Shown one piece after another: positions 7,883 through 15,126 of a DNA stretch of 37,398 nt (position 1 is the first letter of the stretch; the number at the start of each line of letters is the position of its first letter). A model generated the notes under the pieces. That model was not told the origin of the DNA and searched no databases. It saw only the letters and a list, made by a program, of their open reading frames with translations. The DNA is from Rhodoferax sp. (GTDB lineage: Bacteria > Pseudomonadota > Gammaproteobacteria > Burkholderiales > Burkholderiaceae_C): NCBI GenBank assembly GCA_018063505.1, contig JAGPBF010000014.1:1-37398 (forward strand), given 5' to 3'. The position numbers and the translations under genes were made by a program.

Positions 7883-9963
7883 GATGCTGCACCTCGCAGG
7901 ATAGGTCCGATTCGGATCGTATGGGTCTCGGGAATTTCACTGTGGGCCAGCACCTGCAGGCGTGGCGCCACACGGCGGACCAGTCTTGCGATGGCGCTGC
8001 GGATCGGGTCCGGCACCAGCAGGCAGGCCGGTACGCCGCTTTCCTCCTGCTTCAGAGCGATCTCGGCTGCCGTGCGGGTGAACATGTCGGCGACACCGGG
8101 GTCGAGCGCCGGCCCGGCGGCATTGCCCAGCGCCTGCACCAGCAGACGCTCGAGCGGCGGGTCGATGGCGATCACGTTGAGTTCGCGCGACGGGCCGTAG
8201 ATCTGCTGCACGATGGCCGGCGACAAGGCAACCCGGATTCTCTTGGCCAGCTCGGCCGGGTCGCTGATGGTGGCCGCATGTTCGGCCAGCGATTCGACGA
8301 TGGTGCGGATGTCGCGGATGTGCACCGACTCGTCCAGCAACAGCTGCAGGACTTTCTGGAACACGGCGATGGAGACCATTTTTGGAACGACTTCCTCGAT
8401 CAGTTTGGGCGCCAGCTTGGCGACATGGTCAACCAGTTGCTGGGTCTCGGTGCGGCTCAGCAAACGCGAGGCCTGCACCTGCATCAAGTGTGACAAATGT
8501 GTGGCCATCACGGTCTCGGAATCAACAACGGTAAAGCCGGCCATTTGCGCCGCTTCCTTCTGCCTGTCGTCGATCCAGTGTGCCGGCAGGCCGAACGCCG
8601 GATCGGTGGTGGCGGTGCCGATCAGCGGTGTCGTGATGCCGCCCGGGTTGATGGCCAGGAACATGCCGGGGAAGGCCTCGCCGTCGCCGACGATGACGCC
8701 TCGCAGCGTGATGCGGTAGCCACTGGGCTTGAGCTCCAGGTTATCGCGCACGTGCACGGCAGGAGGCAGGAAACCGACCTCCTGGGCAAACTTGCGGCGC
8801 ACGCCCTTGATCCGGTTGAGCAGGTCACCCTGGCGCGTCTTGTCCACCAGTGCGATCAGCCGGTAGCCCAGCTCCAGGCCCAACTGGTCGACCGGTTGCA
8901 GATCGTCCCAGCTGGCCTCGCCGTCGTTGACCGGCACGGCGTCGCTGGCCGTCTCGGGTTCGGCCGCCGGCGGTTGGTGCGCCAGCACCCAGGCGATATA
9001 ACCCAGCACGGCCGAGACCGACAGGAACACCAGGTGTGGCATGCCGGGAATCACGCCCAGCACGAAGAGGATGCCGGCGGCGATGCCAAGCACCCGTGGC
9101 GAGACGAACATCTGGCGCACGATCTGGCGGCCCAGGTCGTGGTCCTTGCCCACGCGCGAGACCACCATCGCCGCAGCCACCGATATCAGCAGGCCCGGGA
9201 TCTGTGCTACCAGCGCGTCGCCGACGGCCAGCAGGATGTAGGTGTCGGCGGCCTGCGCTGCGCTCAGGCCGTGCTGCAAAACCCCGACCGTGAAGCCGCC
9301 CAGAATGTTGATCAGCAGGATCAGGATGCCTGCCACCGCGTCGCCACGCACGAACTTGGATGCGCCGTCCATCGATCCGTAGAAGTCGGCTTCTTCCGAC
9401 ACCTCGGCGCGGCGCCGCTTGGCTTCCTTTTCGTCGATGGTTCCGGCGTTGAGATCGGCGTCCACCGCCATCTGCTTGCCTGGCATCGCATCGAGGGCAA
9501 AACGCGCCGACACCTCGGCGATGCGCTCCGCACCCTTGGTGATCACGACGAAGTTGATCACCACCAGGATCAGGAACACGATCAGGCCCACGGCGAAGTT
9601 GCCGCCAATCAGGAAATGCCCGAAGGCTTCGATCACGGCACCGGCTGCACCGGGGCCGGTATGGCCGTCCATCAGCACAACCCGGGTCGAGGCCACGTTC
9701 AGTGACAGGCGCATCAGCGTGGTGAGCAGCAGCACGGCAGGGAATGCCGCGAAGTCCAGGGGGCGCAGCATATAGGCGGCGACCATCATCACCATCAGCG
9801 CCACCGCGATGTTGATCGTGAAGAACACGTCCAGCAATCCCGGCGGCAGGGGCAGCACCATCATGGCCAGCACGGCGATGACCAGCGCGGGAGCGGCAGC
9901 GCCCTTGGCGAAGGTCGTGTACGGACCCAGCGTGGCCTGCAGACTCTTGAGGTAGGGGTTCAT
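7879..9963 (-). CDS. flhA: FlhA, flagellar export gate protein
   Basis: A 694-residue integral membrane protein, normal length. The N-terminal half has about eight transmembrane segments (starting near VIAVLAMMVLPLPPGLLDVF) and the FHIPEP signature region (GAERIAEVSARFALDAMPGK ... MDGASKFVRGDAVAG). The C-terminal half is the cytosolic ring domain that binds chaperone-substrate complexes, with the conserved LELGYRLIALVD and DNLELKPSGYRITLRG segments. It forms the nonameric, proton-driven export channel ring. Its start overlaps the flhB stop and its stop overlaps the flhF start, each by 4 bases (ATGA), so the three genes are translationally linked. Confidence 0.98.
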   Translation of the reverse strand: MNPYLKSLQATLGPYTTFAKGAAAPALVIAVLAMMVLPLPPGLLDVFFTINIAVALMVMMVAAYMLRPLDFAAFPAVLLLTTLMRLSLNVASTRVVLMDGHTGPGAAGAVIEAFGHFLIGGNFAVGLIVFLILVVINFVVITKGAERIAEVSARFALDAMPGKQMAVDADLNAGTIDEKEAKRRRAEVSEEADFYGSMDGASKFVRGDAVAGILILLINILGGFTVGVLQHGLSAAQAADTYILLAVGDALVAQIPGLLISVAAAMVVSRVGKDHDLGRQIVRQMFVSPRVLGIAAGILFVLGVIPGMPHLVFLSVSAVLGYIAWVLAHQPPAAEPETASDAVPVNDGEASWDDLQPVDQLGLELGYRLIALVDKTRQGDLLNRIKGVRRKFAQEVGFLPPAVHVRDNLELKPSGYRITLRGVIVGDGEAFPGMFLAINPGGITTPLIGTATTDPAFGLPAHWIDDRQKEAAQMAGFTVVDSETVMATHLSHLMQVQASRLLSRTETQQLVDHVAKLAPKLIEEVVPKMVSIAVFQKVLQLLLDESVHIRDIRTIVESLAEHAATISDPAELAKRIRVALSPAIVQQIYGPSRELNVIAIDPPLERLLVQALGNAAGPALDPGVADMFTRTAAEIALKQEESGVPACLLVPDPIRSAIARLVRRVAPRLQVLAHSEIPETHTIRIGPILRGAAS

Positions 9964-11111
9964 TGCGTTCTTTGCGCAGTGCGCGATTGCGGGTCGAGTT
10001 CGGGCGGAACCTCTGGTTCGGGTGGTTCGCCAGGCATCGGCGCTTCGCCGCGCAGCGCAGCCCTGAGCCGATAGACATAGGCCAGCACCTGCGCCACCGC
10101 GGTGTAAAGGTTGGACGGAATATCCTGGCCGATTTCGGCGTTGGCATACAGCGCCCGCGCCAGCATCGGCGACTGCAGCACCGGAATCGAATGGCTGCGG
10201 GCCAGATCCCGGATCCGCATGGCCAGCAAGTCGGCGCCCTTGGAGATGACCTGCGGCGCGGCCATGGTCTTTTCGTCGTAACGAATGGCCACCGCAAAGT
10301 GGGTCGGGTTCATCACGACGAAATCGGCCTTGGGTACGGCGGCGACGCTGCCGCTTTGCGAGAGTTCGCGCTGGCGCTGGCGCTGGCGTCCCTTGATGTG
10401 CGGATTGCCGTCGGATTCCTTGTGCTCCTGCTTGAATTCCTGGTGCGACATCTTCAGGCGCGACTTGTGCAGGAACTTCTGCAGCGGCACGTCGATGGTC
10501 GCCACGAGCAGCATCAACAGCAGCATCAGTCCCAATCCGGTGGTCAGCCAGTCGCTCAGGTACTTGAGTGCCGCCACCGAAGGCTGCATGACCATCGCAG
10601 CCACCGGTTGCATGGTCATGGCCATGTAGGTGGTGCCGATGATCGACAAGACGATGACAATCAGCAGCATCTTGCCGACCTCGGCAAGTTTGTCCTTGGT
10701 GAACAGTCGGCCAAAACCGGTCAGCGGGTTGAGCCGACTGATGTCGGGCACCAGCGGTTTGGATGAATTGACCCAGCCGCCGACGGCCACATTGCTCAGT
10801 ACCACGGCCACGATGATGGCGCTGGCAAAAGCCGCGCTGCCGATCAGGCCCCAGATCGCCATGTCCTGCAGCCGGTCCAGCATGGTGCCGGGCAGACGCA
10901 AGGTGGTCGCATCAAACGAGAACTGGCGGGTCATGTGCAATTGCAGGCGCTCCAACATGATCGGGGCCAGCACCATCAGCGTCACCGCGCCCACGCCCAG
11001 CACGGCGAGATGACCCAGATCGCGCGAGCGCGTGACCTGGCCATCGTCGATGGCTTTCTGCAGTTTGCGCTCGGTGGCCGGTAGGTTCCGGTCCTGGCTG
11101 TTCGATTCCAT
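9960..11111 (-). CDS. flhB: FlhB, export gate and substrate-specificity switch
   Basis: A 383-residue protein with four membrane segments in the first 210 residues and a cytosolic tail. The autocleavage motif NPTH is at residues 268-271, inside FVVMNPTHFAVAIRYDEKTM; cleavage between Asn and Pro with FliK input changes export from hook to filament proteins. The tail ends with a Pro/Glu-rich stretch (GEPPEPEVPPELD). It opens the flhB-flhA-flhF-fliA run and lies 173 bases downstream of cheY, with no cheZ between. The 5' region contains a long inverted repeat (see 11129-11192). Confidence 0.98.
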   Translation of the reverse strand: MESNSQDRNLPATERKLQKAIDDGQVTRSRDLGHLAVLGVGAVTLMVLAPIMLERLQLHMTRQFSFDATTLRLPGTMLDRLQDMAIWGLIGSAAFASAIIVAVVLSNVAVGGWVNSSKPLVPDISRLNPLTGFGRLFTKDKLAEVGKMLLIVIVLSIIGTTYMAMTMQPVAAMVMQPSVAALKYLSDWLTTGLGLMLLLMLLVATIDVPLQKFLHKSRLKMSHQEFKQEHKESDGNPHIKGRQRQRQRELSQSGSVAAVPKADFVVMNPTHFAVAIRYDEKTMAAPQVISKGADLLAMRIRDLARSHSIPVLQSPMLARALYANAEIGQDIPSNLYTAVAQVLAYVYRLRAALRGEAPMPGEPPEPEVPPELDPQSRTAQRTQ

Positions 11112-11128
11112 GACGTGCGGGATGTGAG

Positions 11129-11192
11129 GACCCTGTCATTGTCTGCAGCGAACGCGCAAACTAAAGCCTGAAAAGGCAGCTTATGACAGGTC
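11129..11192. repeat. Inverted repeat upstream of flhB
   Basis: Arms GACCCTGTCAT (11129-11139) and ATGACAGGTC (11183-11192) are complementary over 10 positions with one extra C, and are separated by 43 bases. Inside lies a small hairpin, GCCT-GAAA-AGGC (11166-11177). The element ends 18 bases before the flhB start, so it may be an operator, an RNA leader structure, or part of the 3' end of the cheY transcript. Confidence 0.5.
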
Positions 11193-11284
11193 ACTTCGCC
11201 GGCCTTGCGGCTCTGGCGTCCGACGCAATTGCGCCCTTGCCCTGGGGGCGGGGTTTGCGCCTTGTCGGCGCACTGAAATGCCGG

Positions 11285-11674
11285 CTATTGCAGGCCGAGC
11301 TTCTTGAGGATGTAGATCACCTTGTCCTCCAGAATCGCCTTGGTAAAGGGTTTGACGACATAACCGGCAGCGCCGAGCTGCGCCGCCAGCAGGATGTCTT
11401 CCTTGCGTGCTTCGGCGGTCACCATCAGGATCGGAATGTGCTTGAGTGCCGGGTCTTTCTTCACTTCGGCCAGCAGCTGCAAACCGTTGACATTGGGCAT
11501 GTTGATATCGCACACGACGAAATCGAAATTGCCGTTGCGCAGCTTTGTCAGTGCCGAGCTGCCGTCTTCGGCCTCTTCGAGATCGGTGAAGCCGCTGTCC
11601 TTGAGCAGATTGCAGACAATCCGGCGCATGGTCGAGAAGTCGTCGACAACCAGGAAGCGCAGGGCATTTGGCAT
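11285..11674 (-). CDS. cheY: CheY, chemotaxis response regulator
   Basis: A 129-residue single-domain receiver that looks like true CheY. The acidic pair is D11-D12, the phospho-acceptor D56 (CDINMPN), the switch residues T86 ([10 protein letters not shown]) and Y105, and the conserved lysine K108 (YVVKPFT). These correspond one-to-one to E. coli D12, D13, D57, T87, Y106 and K109. Phospho-CheY binds the FliM N-terminus to change motor rotation; FliM here keeps that binding segment. Unusually, the gene follows motB directly (53 bases) and precedes flhB: cheA, cheW, cheR, cheB and cheZ are not present between them. Confidence 0.95.
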   Translation of the reverse strand: MPNALRFLVVDDFSTMRRIVCNLLKDSGFTDLEEAEDGSSALTKLRNGNFDFVVCDINMPNVNGLQLLAEVKKDPALKHIPILMVTAEARKEDILLAAQLGAAGYVVKPFTKAILEDKVIYILKKLGLQ

Positions 11675-11684
11675 GGGAAGGGCT

Positions 11685-11700
11685 GGCAGTGTTTACTGCC
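11685..11700. other. Small hairpin between motB and cheY
   Basis: GGCAGT-GTTT-ACTGCC is a perfect 6-bp stem with a four-base loop. It lies just upstream of the cheY start in the motB-cheY gap, and no clear ribosome site is visible between it and the ATG. It might affect cheY translation or mRNA processing; it lacks a T-run and is not an obvious terminator. Confidence 0.4.
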
Positions 11701-11727
11701 CGATTATGACCAAACGGCTTGGCCTCC

Positions 11728-12675
11728 TCAGCGTTTGGTGGCGCCACTCGCTGCAATGGCGGGCGCAGCAGCCGTCTGTGTGGTGGCATCGAGCGGCGTT
11801 CTGGCCCGGCCCAGCAGGCGCTCCTCGGCCTCGCGCGTCATGACCAGAATGCTGATGCGTCGGTTGACCGGGCTCAAGGGGTTCTGCGGCTCGAGCAGAT
11901 AACTCGACGCCATGCCGGTCACCCGGGCCAGCTTGTCGTCGGGCATGCCGGCGGCCACCAGTTCGCGGCGCGACGCGTTTGCGCGATCGGACGAAAGCTC
12001 CCAGTTGCTGTAGCCGCGTTCACCGCTGCCGTAGGGGCTGGCGTCGGTATGCCCGTCCAGGCTGATCTTGTTCTCGACGCCATTGAGTGCGCTGCCGATC
12101 TCGCGCAGGATGTCGCGCATGTAGACCTTGACCAGCGCACTGCCGACGTCGAACATCGGGCGACTCTGGTCGTCGACGATCTGGATCTGCAGGCCGTCGG
12201 GTGTGATCTCGAGCCGGATCTGTGCCTTGAATTCGGCCAGTTTGGGGTTGTTGGCGATCAGCGAACTGATTTTGTCCTGCAGCAACGCCAGTTTGCGGTT
12301 GTCCTGCTTGGCCAGTTCGGCGCGGGCGGCGTCGGATGCTGCCTTGCGCGCAATCGGATCATTGGGCTCGCCACGCGCGTTCTGCCCCGATGATTTCGTC
12401 AGATCGGCGCCGCCGCCCTGGATGACGCTGTTGCTGGCGCCAGCGCCGGAGCCACCCATCATCGACACTTTCAGCGGCGCGGAAAAATAATCCGACAAAC
12501 CCTTCTTGTCGCCTTCGCTGGTTGATCCCAGTAGCCACATCAGCAGGAAAAACGCCATCATCGCGGTCACGAAGTCGGCGTAGGCGATCTTCCAGGCGCC
12601 ACCGTGCACCGCGTGGCCGCCTTTCTTGACGCGCTTGATGATGATCGGCTGAAGCTTCTTGGCGTCGGTGGCCAT
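11728..12675 (-). CDS. motB: MotB, stator protein with peptidoglycan-binding domain
   Basis: A 315-residue protein. A short basic N-terminus leads into a single membrane helix (YADFVTAMMAFFLLMWLLG) holding the essential proton-carrying aspartate, D34. A plug/linker region follows (GLSDYFSAPLKVSMMGGSG). The C-terminal half is an OmpA-like peptidoglycan-binding domain with ISLDGHTDASPYGSGERGYS and the NRRISI motif. With MotA it forms the proton-driven stator. It begins 24 bases after motA. The C-terminal 30 residues are Ala/Thr-rich. Confidence 0.97.
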   Translation of the reverse strand: MATDAKKLQPIIIKRVKKGGHAVHGGAWKIAYADFVTAMMAFFLLMWLLGSTSEGDKKGLSDYFSAPLKVSMMGGSGAGASNSVIQGGGADLTKSSGQNARGEPNDPIARKAASDAARAELAKQDNRKLALLQDKISSLIANNPKLAEFKAQIRLEITPDGLQIQIVDDQSRPMFDVGSALVKVYMRDILREIGSALNGVENKISLDGHTDASPYGSGERGYSNWELSSDRANASRRELVAAGMPDDKLARVTGMASSYLLEPQNPLSPVNRRISILVMTREAEERLLGRARTPLDATTQTAAAPAIAASGATKR

Positions 12676-12699
12676 GGTACGTGCGGGGCGGGGTAGGGC

Positions 12700-13560
12700 T
12701 TATTTCTTGCCGCGTACGTGGGCTTCGAGTTCGGCGAAGCTCGGACGTTCGGTGGAGAACAGAACCTTGCGGCCGAATTCGATCGCGGTGGCTGGGTTGT
12801 AGCCCTGCATGCTGGCCAGCAGCGTGGTCTTGATGCACTGCAGTTCCTTGGCCGCGTCTTCCGATTTCTGCTCCAGCAATCCGCCCAGGGGTTCGACCAC
12901 ACCATATGCCAGCAAGATACCGAGAAAGGTTCCGACCAGCGCAGAGGCAATCATGCCGCCCAGAACAGCGGGCGGCTGGCCCACCGAACCCATGGTGTTG
13001 ACCACGCCCAGCACAGCGGCCACGATGCCGAACGCCGGCAAGGCACCCGCCAGGCGGGCGATGGCCGCGATCGGCGCATGCGCTTCCTGGTGATGGGTAT
13101 CGATTTCACTGTCCATCAGTGACTCGATCTCGTGGGCATTGAGATTGCCCGACACCATCATGCGCAGGTAGTCGGTCATGAACTCCACCACATGGTGATC
13201 GCCGCCCACCGTGGGGTACTTGTTGAATATTTCGGACTCGCCAGGCGTCTCGACGTCCTTCTCGATTGCCATGAGCCCCTCCTTGCGGGCTTTTTGCAGG
13301 ATGTCGTAGAGCAACGCCATCAGTTCGAGATAACGCGTCTTGGTGTATTTGGAACTCTTGAGCGCCTGCGGGATCAGCGCGATGGTGGCCTTGAGCACCT
13401 TGGGCTGGTTGTTGACGACGAAGGCGCCCATGGCGGCGCCCAGGATGGTGATCAGCTCGAACGGAAGCGCCGTCAGAATGACGCCGATGTTTCCGCCGTG
13501 GAAGATGTACACGCCAAAGATGCACCCCATGGCGACGACATAGCCGATGATTACAAGCAT
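12700..13560 (-). CDS. motA: MotA, stator ion-channel protein
   Basis: A 286-residue membrane protein of normal MotA length. It has an N-terminal pair of membrane helices (MLVIIGYVVAMGCIFGVYIF; FELITILGAAMGAFVV), a charged cytoplasmic loop that contacts FliG (SSKYTKTRYLELMALLYDIL, KARKEG), and a C-terminal helix pair (FGIVAAVLGVVNTMGSV; MIASALVGTFLGILLAYGVV). The terminal FGRKVLFSTERPSFAELEAH segment is typical of beta- and gamma-proteobacterial MotA. First gene of motA-motB-cheY; separated from flhC by a terminator. Confidence 0.97.
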   Translation of the reverse strand: MLVIIGYVVAMGCIFGVYIFHGGNIGVILTALPFELITILGAAMGAFVVNNQPKVLKATIALIPQALKSSKYTKTRYLELMALLYDILQKARKEGLMAIEKDVETPGESEIFNKYPTVGGDHHVVEFMTDYLRMMVSGNLNAHEIESLMDSEIDTHHQEAHAPIAAIARLAGALPAFGIVAAVLGVVNTMGSVGQPPAVLGGMIASALVGTFLGILLAYGVVEPLGGLLEQKSEDAAKELQCIKTTLLASMQGYNPATAIEFGRKVLFSTERPSFAELEAHVRGKK

Positions 13561-13637
13561 GGTTGCGGTGCAGGTGTGGGGTGCGACGCCGACGGATGGT
13601 CCATCGGCACGATGTTGTGTTGACCCATTCTATGAAA

Positions 13638-13664
13638 CTATCGGCAGCCCAAAATCCGAAAAGG
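13638..13664 (-). promoter_or_regulatory. Possible sigma-28 promoter of motA (good -10 only)
   Basis: Read on the minus strand, GCCGATAG (complement of 13638-13645) matches 7 of 8 bases of the FliA -10 box. At the expected 11-base spacing the -35 is CCTTTTCG, which matches poorly. The site lies about 80 bases before the motA start, and its -35 overlaps the flhC terminator stem. motAB are FliA-dependent in enterobacteria, so this is plausible but incomplete. Confidence 0.45.
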
Positions 13665-13684
13665 GCCCTTAATGGGCCCCTTTA
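13659..13684 (-). terminator. Intrinsic terminator after flhC
   Basis: AAAGGGCCC, loop TTAAT, GGGCCC-C-TTT: a 9-bp stem with one bulged C. On the minus strand it ends in CCCTTTTCGGATTTT. It lies 40 bases beyond the flhC stop and would separate flhDC from motAB-cheY transcription. Confidence 0.72.
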
Positions 13685-13723
13685 TGGCGGTTTGCCCGGC
13701 GCACATCGCGGGGCAAATCTGCG

Positions 13724-14260
13724 TCAATGCAGCAGAATGCCACCGCTGGCGGCGCTCTTGCCGGCCCGCGCCGGTGGTTCGCACAGTCCGCAGACAAAGT
13801 GCCGTGCGTTCTCATAGGGTTCGGTCACGAAGTGGCCGCCACAACGCGAGCACGGTGTCATCGTCAGCATCTGGTTGTTGACGAATTTGACCAGGCGCCA
13901 GGCGCGGGTGATTGACAGCAGCGGCTCCACATCGCAGCAGCTGATCTGTTCGGTATAGAGCTTGTAGGCCTTCATGACCGCGTCGATATCTTCCAGTGCG
14001 CTGACCTTGCACAGGTATTCGTAGGTGTTGAGAAACAGCGACGCGTGGATATTGGGTTGCCAGGTCAGGAACCAGTCGGTTGAAAACGGCAGCTGCCCCT
14101 TGGACGGAGAGCGCCCGGCCACTTCCTTGTACAGGCGCAACAGGCGCTCGTAGGACAGGCTGGTCTCGCTTTCGAGCACCTGCAGGCGGGCGCCAAGATT
14201 GATCAGCGCGACAGCGCGGCTGATTTCGATCGATTCATTAAGGACGCTCTTGGTGGCCAT
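13724..14260 (-). CDS. flhC: FlhC, master flagellar activator subunit
   Basis: A 178-residue protein with the FlhC family layout. The zinc-binding cysteines are present: the CC pair in QISCCDVEPLLSITRAWRLV, then CSRCGG and CGLC near the C-terminus. The N-terminal half (RAVALINLGARLQVLESETS, SYERLLRLYKEVAGRSPSKG) matches the family. FlhC forms the DNA-binding FlhD4C2 complex that activates class-2 flagellar operons with the sigma-70 polymerase. It follows flhD by about 100 bases; that gap contains two strong hairpins. Confidence 0.97.
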   Translation of the reverse strand: MATKSVLNESIEISRAVALINLGARLQVLESETSLSYERLLRLYKEVAGRSPSKGQLPFSTDWFLTWQPNIHASLFLNTYEYLCKVSALEDIDAVMKAYKLYTEQISCCDVEPLLSITRAWRLVKFVNNQMLTMTPCSRCGGHFVTEPYENARHFVCGLCEPPARAGKSAASGGILLH

Positions 14261-14300
14261 GGTGCTTCTCTCCGGGTCGGTGGCTTGTCAGGGAAACCTT

Positions 14301-14352
14301 GCAGGAAGAAGCCGGGCCGTACCCGGGTCTTCTTGCGGCCCCTTGCGGGGCC
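14301..14352. other. Double hairpin in the flhD-flhC intercistronic gap
   Basis: Two adjacent stem-loops. One (14301-14335) pairs GCAGGAAGAAGCCGGG with CCCGGGTCTTCTTGC around the loop CCGTA, with about 13 of 15 positions complementary. The other (14337-14352) is perfect: GGCCCC-TTGC-GGGGCC. Both would form in the flhDC mRNA. Neither is followed by a T-run, so they look more like processing, stabilising or translation-control elements than a terminator. Confidence 0.55.
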
Positions 14353-14361
14353 TGGCGACGT

Positions 14362-14688
14362 TCACAAGGTTTCGGCGAATCGACCCGACATCAGGATGTT
14401 GGCGTGCAGGCGGCTGGTGGCGTCGTTGTTGACCTTGCTGGTGGTGTGATTGGTGAGCAGGTTCCACACGATGTCGTCATCGACGCGGAAGCGGCACAAC
14501 AGCATGTTGCCCGATGCGATCTTGAGAATCTGGGCTGGCGAGAGATTGGCGATCAGATCGGCCGACTCTTCAGACATGCCCAGGCGAAACAAGGCTTCGG
14601 CCCGGTCCGAGCGGATCAGGTTCTGGGCCAGCATCAGATAGGTGAGATTGGCTTCCCTGATTTCGGCAAGTATCTGGTCGTTTGTCAT
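14362..14688 (-). CDS. flhD: FlhD, master flagellar activator subunit
   Basis: A 108-residue protein of typical FlhD length. Conserved stretches include NLTYLMLAQNLIRSDRAEAL, FRLGMSEESADLIANLSPAQ and the LLCRFRVDD segment whose cysteine corresponds to the inter-subunit disulfide cysteine of E. coli FlhD. It partners with FlhC to form the class-1 master regulator. The coding strand carries an ACAGGAGACTTC ribosome site before the ATG. First gene of the flhDC operon; its promoter must lie in the 438-base space shared with the first flagellin. Confidence 0.97.
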   Translation of the reverse strand: MTNDQILAEIREANLTYLMLAQNLIRSDRAEALFRLGMSEESADLIANLSPAQILKIASGNMLLCRFRVDDDIVWNLLTNHTTSKVNNDATSRLHANILMSGRFAETL

Positions 14689-15126
14689 GAAGTCTCCTGT
14701 GGGCTAGGACGCCGTTTGCATCGCTGGAGCCGATTGTGATTGGCGGGTCAAAAACTTGAATCGGCAAACGGATGTGTGTTGTGTCAGGTTTTGTAGCCCG
14801 GCGTGTAAGGTAAATGCTAATGACGCGTGTCCATGGGGCGATCTGGCGGGCAAAAACCAGCCAGTTCACGCGATCCATCGTTGCCCCGCCGCTGACCGGT
14901 TCCGATATCGGGTGCTAAGCGCCGAACTATCCGGATTCCCGGTCGCTTATCCGGCTTTTCGACTTTGGTGGTTTCCGTACGCTTAACACCGTCTCGAATG
15001 AACTGAATATGTGATATGCGCAGGTTGGCTCGAAACGGCAGCCAGGGTCCGTTTTCCGTTCTGCATTGGCAGCCTGGATCAGTTGTCCCGAAATTGTCGA
15101 ATCGTTCCGCTTAACAGGAGTTTCAA
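14689..15126. other. Divergent intergenic region flhD / first flagellin
   Basis: 438 bases without a gene. It should hold the flhDC promoter (leftward) and the promoter and leader of the first flagellin (rightward). I see the flhD ribosome site at the left end, a nested inverted repeat at 14712-14771, and the CAGGAG ribosome site of the flagellin at 15115-15120. No sequence close to TAAAGTTT-N11-GCCGATAA is visible in the rightward direction. TTAACA at about 14983 resembles a sigma-70 -35 box but has no convincing -10 at the right distance. Confidence 0.6.
14712..14771. repeat. Nested inverted repeat upstream of flhD
   Basis: The right arm AATCGGCAAACGG (14759-14771) is complementary to two left segments: CCGTTTGC (14712-14719) and GCCGATT (14729-14735), split by nine bases. 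It lies 24-83 bases upstream of the flhD start, so it is either an operator for an flhDC regulator or a stem in the flhD 5' leader. Confidence 0.5.

Noticed and set aside
8497..9705. Long open frame (402 codons) on the plus strand inside flhA
   Set aside because: It is antisense to a clear flhA, His/Gln/Asp-rich and without any family likeness; such frames are expected opposite G+C-rich genes.
14740..14770. TCAAGTTT on the minus strand upstream of flhD as a sigma-28 promoter
   Set aside because: At 11 bases spacing the -10 would be ATCACAAT, which does not match; flhDC is an early operon and not expected to need FliA.
15060..15090. Possible sigma-54 promoter (TTGGCAG...) before the first flagellin
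   Set aside because: The GC element at the required distance is missing, and FlhDC/FliA-type flagellar systems do not normally use sigma-54.
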